Below are positions 58,496 through 64,000 of a stretch of DNA of 64,000 nt, one piece after another. The notes below the pieces were generated by a model. The model made no database searches, was not told the DNA's origin, and saw only the letters and a list, made by a program, of their open reading frames with translations. Positions within the stretch are counted from its first letter, which is position 1. Every line of letters begins with the position of its first letter. The position numbers and the translations under genes are program-made. Source of the DNA: Streptomyces niveus (GTDB taxonomy: Bacteria; Actinomycetota; Actinomycetes; Streptomycetales; Streptomycetaceae); assembly GCF_001723055.1 (NCBI RefSeq), contig NZ_MDCR01000074.1, positions 1 to 64,000 on the forward strand, written 5' to 3'.

Positions 58496-59712
58496 ACGCC
58501 ATCCGTACCGTCCGCCGCCGCGCGCTCGCCGCGAGCGCCGCGCTGCTCGGCGCCGTACTCGTCGCCGCCTGCACGAGTGACGCGCCCCCCGAGTCCCCGC
58601 CGGCCGCGTCGGGCGGCGGCAGCACGGCGGACGCGGGCACCGGCAAGCAGTCCACCTTCTTCGAACAGGCCGAGTACGACCGCCAGTTGGCTCTCGCGGA
58701 CCAGACTCCCGAAGGACCGGCCGACAAGCCGTGGGAGCAGATGCTCAACCCGGAGATGACCGACACCTCCCAGTACAAGACGGCCGACCCGGGCGACATC
58801 GAGCTGTGCTTCTCCAACGCGGGCGTCTTCAATCCCTGGCGCCAGGTGGGGCTGAAGAACATGCGGGCCGAGGTGAAACTCCACAAGGAGATCACCAAGT
58901 TCACCGTCCTGGACGCCCAGGGCAAGGACGACAAGCAGATCTCCGACATCCAGGAGCTGTCCGCCCGCGGCTGCGACGCGCTGATCGTGTCGCCGAACAC
59001 GACGGCCACGCTCACCCCCGCCGTGAAGCAGGCGTGCGGCAAGGTGCCCGTCATCGTCTTCGACCGGGGTGTCGAGACCGACTGCGCCGTCACCTTCGTC
59101 AACCCGATAGGCGGCTACGCGTACGGCGCGGTCGCCGCGGACTTCCTGGTCGAGAAGGTCAAGCCCAAGGGCAAGATCCTCGCGCTGCGCATCTCGCCCG
59201 GCGTGGACGTGCTGGAGACCCGGTGGTCGGCCGCGAAGGTCGCCTTCGACAAGAGCGAACTCGACGTCGTGGACGTGAAGTTCACGGACGGCGACCCGGC
59301 CAAGGCCAAGTCGATCGTCACCGACGCGCTCACCCGGCACGGTGACATCGACGGCGTCTGGATGGACTCGGGCGCCACGGCCGTCGCCGCCGTCGAGGCC
59401 TTCGAGGACGCCGGCAAGGACGTACCGCCCATCACCGGCGAGGACCAGCAGGACTTCCTCCAGGCGTGGCAGGACAAGGACCTGACGGCCATCGCCCCCG
59501 CGTACCCGACCTTCCAGTGGCGTACGCCCGTGATCGCCGCGCTGGACATCCTCAAGGGCGAGGACGTGCCCAAGGAGTGGAAGCTTCCGCAGCCCACCAT
59601 CACCCAGGAGAACCTGGGCGACTATCTCAAGCCCGGTATGCCGCCGCTGCACTACGCGATGTGCGGCTGCGAGTCGATGCCCGGCTTCCCGAAGGACTGG
59701 GGCGGCAAGTGA
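58492..59712 (+). CDS. Sugar-binding lipoprotein of the ABC transporter
   Basis: A 406-residue periplasmic-binding-protein-type lipoprotein. The lipobox is LVAAC with the lipidated Cys at residue 27. An unusually long linker and acidic segment (about 28-100, with FFEQAEYDRQLALADQ) comes before the binding fold, which starts at DIELCFSNAGVFNPWRQ. The second lobe shows GKILALRISPGVDVLETRW and DGVWMDSGATAVAAVEAFE, the type-1 (RbsB-like) pattern. Four or five further cysteines, three of them near the C-terminus (AMCGCESMPG), suggest disulfides. Its position last among the transport genes is less usual. Confidence 0.92.
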   Translation: MNAIRTVRRRALAASAALLGAVLVAACTSDAPPESPPAASGGGSTADAGTGKQSTFFEQAEYDRQLALADQTPEGPADKPWEQMLNPEMTDTSQYKTADPGDIELCFSNAGVFNPWRQVGLKNMRAEVKLHKEITKFTVLDAQGKDDKQISDIQELSARGCDALIVSPNTTATLTPAVKQACGKVPVIVFDRGVETDCAVTFVNPIGGYAYGAVAADFLVEKVKPKGKILALRISPGVDVLETRWSAAKVAFDKSELDVVDVKFTDGDPAKAKSIVTDALTRHGDIDGVWMDSGATAVAAVEAFEDAGKDVPPITGEDQQDFLQAWQDKDLTAIAPAYPTFQWRTPVIAALDILKGEDVPKEWKLPQPTITQENLGDYLKPGMPPLHYAMCGCESMPGFPKDWGGK

Positions 59713-60626
59713 GCACACCACAAGGGCGGTTCGCGCTCGGGGCCAACCCGTGGATCTGGCACTCCCCGGTCGACGGCGCGGCCCTGGACCTGACGCTGCC
59801 GCGCCTGGCCGCCTGGGGCTTCGACTGCGTCGAGCTTCCGCTGGAGGCGGCCGACGACTGGGAGCCGGCCGCCGTGTCGAAGCTGCTGGGGGCCACCGGC
59901 CTCGCCCCGGCCGCCGTCGTCGCCGTCATGCCGCCGGGCCGCGACCTCGTGGACACCGACCCGGCGACCGTGCGCGCCACCCAGGACTATCTGCGGCGCT
60001 GCGTCGACGCGGCGCACGCGATCGGCGCGCCCGTCGTGGCCGGTCCGGTCTACACGGCCGTCGGACGTTCCTGGCGCATGACGGACACCGGGCGGGCGGC
60101 GGCGTGGGCCCAGTGGCGTGAGCACGTCGCGCCCGTCGTCAACCACGCGAGGGAGGCCGGGGTCACGATCGCCGTCGAGCCGCTGAACCGGTACGAGACG
60201 AGTCTGCTCAACACCGTCGCCCAGTGTCTCGAAGCGATGGACGGCCTGGACCCGGCGGGCATCGGCATCGCGCTCGACGTCTACCACCAGAACATCGAGG
60301 AACGCGGCCTGCCCGGCGCCGTACGCGAGGCCGGTGACCGTATCGTCCATGTCCAGGTGTGCGCCAACGACCGGGGCGCACCCGGCGCCGACCACCTCGA
60401 CTGGCCCGGCTTCCTGACCGCGCTCGCGGACAGCGACTACCGGGGGCCCCTGTGCATCGAGTCCTTCACCGCGCACAACGACGCGATCGCGGTCGCCGCC
60501 TCCGTCTGGCGCCCCCTGGCACCGAGTCAGGACGCCCTGGCCACCGAGGGGCTGGCGTTCCTGCGCCGGGCCCTCGCCACCGTCCGACAGCCACCGCGGA
60601 TCTCCGGACACCCCCGGACCGACTGA
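59709..60626 (+). CDS. Sugar phosphate isomerase/epimerase, AP-endonuclease-2 fold
   Basis: A 305-residue cytoplasmic TIM-barrel enzyme. Metal-binding residues fit the family: Glu in VAVEPLNRYE-like context (AVEPLNRYE), Asp in ALDVYHQNIEE, His in VHVQVCANDRG and Glu in CIESFTAHND. Relatives include D-psicose/tagatose 3-epimerases and inosose isomerases, and the NRYET motif is typical of ketose 3-epimerases. The GTG start overlaps the lipoprotein stop by 4 nt. It would convert the imported sugar to a form for central metabolism. Confidence 0.9.
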   Translation: MSTPQGRFALGANPWIWHSPVDGAALDLTLPRLAAWGFDCVELPLEAADDWEPAAVSKLLGATGLAPAAVVAVMPPGRDLVDTDPATVRATQDYLRRCVDAAHAIGAPVVAGPVYTAVGRSWRMTDTGRAAAWAQWREHVAPVVNHAREAGVTIAVEPLNRYETSLLNTVAQCLEAMDGLDPAGIGIALDVYHQNIEERGLPGAVREAGDRIVHVQVCANDRGAPGADHLDWPGFLTALADSDYRGPLCIESFTAHNDAIAVAASVWRPLAPSQDALATEGLAFLRRALATVRQPPRISGHPRTD

Positions 60627-60677
60627 CAAGAGCCGGAACCACCCGCCCGATCCCATCCCCCCAGAGAGGACCGGCAC

Positions 60678-63600
60678 ATGGAATGGCATGAACATGACCG
60701 AAAGCGTCGTGGGAGAGCGGTCCGAAGAGCGCTCGTGGCCGCCGTCGGCGCCCTGCTGCTCGCCCTGACCGCCCTGCCCACCGGCGCCGGAGCCGCCGAG
60801 AAGGAAGAACCCGCCTTCAAGGCACTCCTTTTCACCCGCGCCGTCGGCTACGTCCACGGATCCATCCCGAACGGCATCAAGATGTTCGAGGAGGAGGCCG
60901 CCGAGAACGGCTTCGAGATCGTCCAGAGCGACGATCCCACCGTCTTCAGCGACGACAACCTCGCCCAGTACGACGCGATCGTCATGCTCCAGAACTCCGG
61001 CATGGTCTGGGACACCGAGGCCCAGCGCCAGGCCATGAAGACGTACGTGGAGAGCGGCAAGGGCATCGTCGCCATCCACAACACCCTCGACATGGGCGTC
61101 GAGGAGGCCTTCCCGTGGTGGGACGAGACCATCAACGGCGGCGCCCACATGCCCACCCACTCACCCGGCGTGCTCCAGGGCACGGCCAAGGTCGCCGACC
61201 AGGTCCACCCCTCCACCAAGGGACTGCCCGAACGCTGGGAGCGCCCCGAGGAGTGGTACAACTTCGACGAGAACCCGCGCGGTGACGTCCACGTCCTGGT
61301 CACCGCCGACGAGACGACGTACAACCCGGGCCCCGACGCCATGGGCGCCGACCACCCCATCTCCTGGTGCCGCAACACCGGCGGCGGCAAGGTCTGGGCC
61401 ACCGCCATGGGCCACGACACCCCCGCCTACGACGAGGAGTACTTCCGCGACCATGTCGTCGGCGGACTCCAGTGGGCGGCCGGCCAGAAGCCCGGCGACT
61501 GCGGCGGCACCGACTGGGGCGCCTACGAGAAGGTCACCCTCGACGACAACACCGCCGACCCGATGGAACTCGACGTCGCCGACGACGGCCGGGCCATCTA
61601 CGCCCAGCGCAGCGGCGAACTGAAGATCTTCGACCCCGCGTCGCACTCCACCGTCACCGCGGGCAAGCTCGACGTCTACACCGGCGGCGAGGACGGACTC
61701 GTCGGCATGGAACTCGACCCCGACTTCGCCAAGAACAACTGGGTCTACCTCTACTACGCGCCCGCCGCCGAGACCAAGGACGTCAACCGGCTCTCCCGCT
61801 TCACGCTCAAGGGCAACACCCTCGACCTGAAGAGCGAGAAGAAACTCCTCGACGTCCCCGCCTACCGCTCCCGCACCTTCACCGAGCCCGGACACACCGG
61901 CGGCGCCGTCGAGTTCGGCCCCGACGGCACCCTGTACCTCGGCGTCGGCGACGACGTACCGCCCAACCTCGACCCCGACTGGCAGGGCTACGCGCCCATC
62001 GACTGGCGGCCGGGCAAGGAGATGCTCGACGCCGCGCGCACCGCCGGCAACACCAACGACCTGCGCGGCAAGCTCCTGCGCATCAAGCCCAAGGCGAGCG
62101 GCGGCTACACCATCCCCAAGGGCAACCTGTTCGCCAAGGGCACCGCCAAGACCCGCCCCGAGATCTACGCCATGGGCTTCCGCAACCCCTTCCGCTTCAC
62201 CGTCGACCAGGAGACCGGCTACGTCCACCTCGCCGACTACGGCCCCGACCGCGGACTGCCCACCACCGACCGGGGCCCCGAGGGCCTGGTCGAGTACAAC
62301 GTCGTGAAGAAGCCCGCGAACTTCGGCTGGCCCTTCTGCCACGGCGACAACCAGGCGTACGCGCCGTACAACCCGGACACCGGGGTCGTCGGCGCGAAGT
62401 TCGACTGCGCCAAGCCCACCAACCCCTCACCCAACAACACCGGACTGACGAAGCTGCCGCCGATCCAGCAGCCCGAACTCTGGTACGGCTACGGCGAGTC
62501 CGAGAAGTTCCCGGAGATGGGCGCGGGCGGCTCGGCGCCGATGGGCGGACCCGTCTACCGCTACGACGCGGACAACCCCTCCGAGACGAAGTTCCCCGAG
62601 TACTTCGACGGCGCGAGCTTCCTCTACGAATGGTCACGCAACTACATCAAGGAAGTCCGCTTCGACAAGGACGAGAAGCTCCTCAAGGTCAACGACTTCA
62701 TGGACTCGGTGGCCTTCAAGAGCCCCATGGATATGACCTTCGGGCCCGACGGCTCGCTGTACGTCCTGGAGTGGGGCAGCGAGTTCGGCGGCGGCAACAA
62801 CGACTCGGGCCTCTACCGCATCGACTACGCGCAAGGGCAGCGCAGCCCCGTCGCCAAGGCCGCGGCCTCCGTCACCGACGGGCCGCTCCCGCTGAAGGTG
62901 GACTTCTCCAGCGAGGGCAGCACCGACCCGGACGGCGGCCCGCTGACCTACGAGTGGGACTTCGACGGTGACGGCACCTACGACTCCACCGACGCCAACG
63001 CCACCCACACCTACACCGAAGGGGGCGAGTTCAGCGCCCAGTTGAAGGTCACGGACTCCAGCGGGAAGTCCGGCTTCGCCAACGTGCCCATCACCGCGGG
63101 CAACACGACGCCGAAGGTGACCATCGACTTCCCCGTCAACGGCAAACTCATCGAGTTCGGCGACCAGATCCCGTACAAGATCACGGTCACCGACCCGGAG
63201 GACGGGACCGTCGACTGCGCCAAGGTCACCATCAACCCGGCACTCGGGCACGACGACCACGAGCACCCGACCAACGACATCGCCGGCTGCGAGGGCACCG
63301 TCAACACCGGCGACCTGGGCGGCCATCCCGAGGGCGCCGACCTCACCTACGTACTCAACGCCAAGTACACCGACGGCGGCGGCTCCGGCGCACCGGCGCT
63401 GACCGGGTACGGCCGTGCCGTCCTGCAACCGAAGCTCAAGCAGGCCGAGTACTACGACAGCCAGTCGGGCACCCGCATCGTGGACCAGGCGGGCGCGGCG
63501 AACGGCAAACGCATCGGCGACATCAGCAACGGCGACTGGGTGGCGTTCGAACCGATGAGCGTGGAGGGCATCGACTCGGTCACCTACCAGGTCTCCTCGC

Positions 63601-63818
63601 CCTACGGGGTCGGCGCGATCGAACTGCGCGCCGGCGCACCGGACGGCGAACTGCTCGCCACCACCCCGATCCCCAACACCGGGGACTGGGACGTCTACCG
63701 GGCGACCGATCCGGTACCGGTCAAGGCCCACCCCGGCACGCACAAGCTCTATCTCGTCTTCACGTCACCACAGAACAACTCGTTCGACGTGGACACGGTC
63801 GAGTTCAGCGGGCCGTAA
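60678..63818 (+). CDS. Secreted four-module ThuA / sugar dehydrogenase / PKD / CBM protein
   Basis: A 1046-residue exported protein. After a signal peptide (VRRALVAAVGALLLALTALP, cut near GAGAAEK) come a ThuA domain (47-272: KALLFTRAVGYVHGSIPNG, VAIHNTLDMG), a six-bladed glucose/sorbosone dehydrogenase-type propeller (285-700: HTGGAVEFGPDGTLYLGVGD, MGFRNPFRFT, NFGWPFC), a PKD domain (about 715-795: YEWDFDGDGTYD) and a C-terminal CBM6-like module (about 922-1046: KRIGDISNGDWVAFEPM). The propeller family uses PQQ to oxidise sugars. GAGAGGA precedes the ATG. It lies 51 bp after the isomerase gene, so it probably belongs to the operon. Confidence 0.92.
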   Translation: MEWHEHDRKRRGRAVRRALVAAVGALLLALTALPTGAGAAEKEEPAFKALLFTRAVGYVHGSIPNGIKMFEEEAAENGFEIVQSDDPTVFSDDNLAQYDAIVMLQNSGMVWDTEAQRQAMKTYVESGKGIVAIHNTLDMGVEEAFPWWDETINGGAHMPTHSPGVLQGTAKVADQVHPSTKGLPERWERPEEWYNFDENPRGDVHVLVTADETTYNPGPDAMGADHPISWCRNTGGGKVWATAMGHDTPAYDEEYFRDHVVGGLQWAAGQKPGDCGGTDWGAYEKVTLDDNTADPMELDVADDGRAIYAQRSGELKIFDPASHSTVTAGKLDVYTGGEDGLVGMELDPDFAKNNWVYLYYAPAAETKDVNRLSRFTLKGNTLDLKSEKKLLDVPAYRSRTFTEPGHTGGAVEFGPDGTLYLGVGDDVPPNLDPDWQGYAPIDWRPGKEMLDAARTAGNTNDLRGKLLRIKPKASGGYTIPKGNLFAKGTAKTRPEIYAMGFRNPFRFTVDQETGYVHLADYGPDRGLPTTDRGPEGLVEYNVVKKPANFGWPFCHGDNQAYAPYNPDTGVVGAKFDCAKPTNPSPNNTGLTKLPPIQQPELWYGYGESEKFPEMGAGGSAPMGGPVYRYDADNPSETKFPEYFDGASFLYEWSRNYIKEVRFDKDEKLLKVNDFMDSVAFKSPMDMTFGPDGSLYVLEWGSEFGGGNNDSGLYRIDYAQGQRSPVAKAAASVTDGPLPLKVDFSSEGSTDPDGGPLTYEWDFDGDGTYDSTDANATHTYTEGGEFSAQLKVTDSSGKSGFANVPITAGNTTPKVTIDFPVNGKLIEFGDQIPYKITVTDPEDGTVDCAKVTINPALGHDDHEHPTNDIAGCEGTVNTGDLGGHPEGADLTYVLNAKYTDGGGSGAPALTGYGRAVLQPKLKQAEYYDSQSGTRIVDQAGAANGKRIGDISNGDWVAFEPMSVEGIDSVTYQVSSPYGVGAIELRAGAPDGELLATTPIPNTGDWDVYRATDPVPVKAHPGTHKLYLVFTSPQNNSFDVDTVEFSGP

Positions 63819-63853
63819 GACCGTCAGGCCCTCGCAGGCAGGCCACAACGCAC

Positions 63854-63889
63854 GTCGCGCGCCCGGTGTGTCGGCACCGGGCGCGCGAC
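63854..63889. terminator. Strong terminator at the end of the sugar island
   Basis: GTCGCGCGCCCGGTG (63854-63868) and CACCGGGCGCGCGAC (63875-63889) form a perfect 15-bp stem with a six-base loop, between the four-module gene and the convergent gene that enters from the right. Confidence 0.9.
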
Positions 63890-63919
63890 GCGCCGCTTCT
63901 CCACGTCCGTACCCGCCGG

Positions 63920-64000
63920 TCAGCGCGTACCGACCGCCGCGCGCACGGCCCGGCGGGCCATGGCGCAGTCCTCGTGCAGCCGCCGCAGCAGCAGCCGCTG
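63920..64000 (-). CDS. C-terminal end of a gene entering from the right
   Basis: Reading the minus strand from the window edge, a frame of 26 codons (QRLLLRRLHEDCAMARR and on to VGTR) ends with TGA at 63920-63922. It is Arg/Leu/Ala-rich and probably helical. A strong terminator lies right behind it, which supports a real gene end. Too short to assign. Confidence 0.5.
   Translation of the reverse strand, partial: QRLLLRRLHEDCAMARRAVRAAVGTR

Overview
The window is chromosomal DNA from a high-GC actinomycete, almost certainly Streptomyces or a close relative. Coding is dense, third codon positions are strongly GC-biased, and GTG starts and 4-nt ATGA/GTGA gene overlaps are common. The gene set is typical of the genus: an SCO5918-type small protein beside a DEAD-box helicase and a cold-shock protein, a class F sortase pair, an orphan DUF397 protein, a SpoIIE-type phosphatase with a fused ATPase domain, DUF6351, and a cytosolic Ser/Thr kinase with TPRs. 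I saw no rRNA, tRNA, CRISPR array, transposase or phage gene.

Region by region. 1-7.8 kb: a NarL-type histidine kinase cut by the left edge, a divergent two-gene ABC transporter, a fused ABC exporter, and a coupled SMP-30/DUF6351 secreted-hydrolase pair. 7.9-15 kb: a five-module membrane phosphatase, a small membrane protein coupled to an HhH-GPD protein, then the cold-response neighbourhood (SCO5918 family, DEAD-box helicase, cold-shock protein) with a strong bidirectional terminator and structured leaders. 15.3-16.3 kb: a collapsed kinase/regulator/ABC permease locus. 16.3-22.5 kb: GNAT, sortase F with its surface partner, TetR with candidate operators, an RlmG-like methyltransferase, and a membrane protein coupled to a Trypco2-domain protein. 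22.7-29.2 kb: a two-RCK channel-like protein, a secreted PI-PLC-like enzyme, a Tat-exported SDR, and a complete histidine kinase/response regulator pair. 29.2-29.8 kb: a repeat-rich non-coding stretch. 29.8-34.7 kb: an ATP-dependent DNA ligase diverging from an MpaB-type oxygenase whose end overlaps a kinase-TPR gene. 34.7-35.4 kb: a non-coding array with an exact 97-bp period. 35.4-46 kb: TauD-type dioxygenase, FAD oxidoreductase, DUF6882, exported serine hydrolase, cation/proton antiporter, MMPL permease and PaaK. 46.3-53 kb: DUF397, a small unknown protein, a GH95 fucosidase that looks leaderless, a release-factor-like protein and a secreted amidase. 53.4-63.8 kb: a sugar-utilisation island. 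63.9 kb to the end: the tail of a minus-strand gene.

The clearest multi-gene programme is the last one. A ROK repressor diverges from an ATPase-permease-permease-binding lipoprotein-isomerase series joined by four successive 4-nt overlaps, followed by a secreted four-module protein (ThuA, sugar dehydrogenase, PKD, carbohydrate-binding). This looks like an oxidise-outside, import, isomerise-inside pathway for an unidentified sugar. The most unusual non-coding signal is the 97-bp tandem array behind the kinase gene. The most unusual protein pairing is the Trypco2/membrane-protein operon. Every function is inferred from reading the sequence; no database search was possible.
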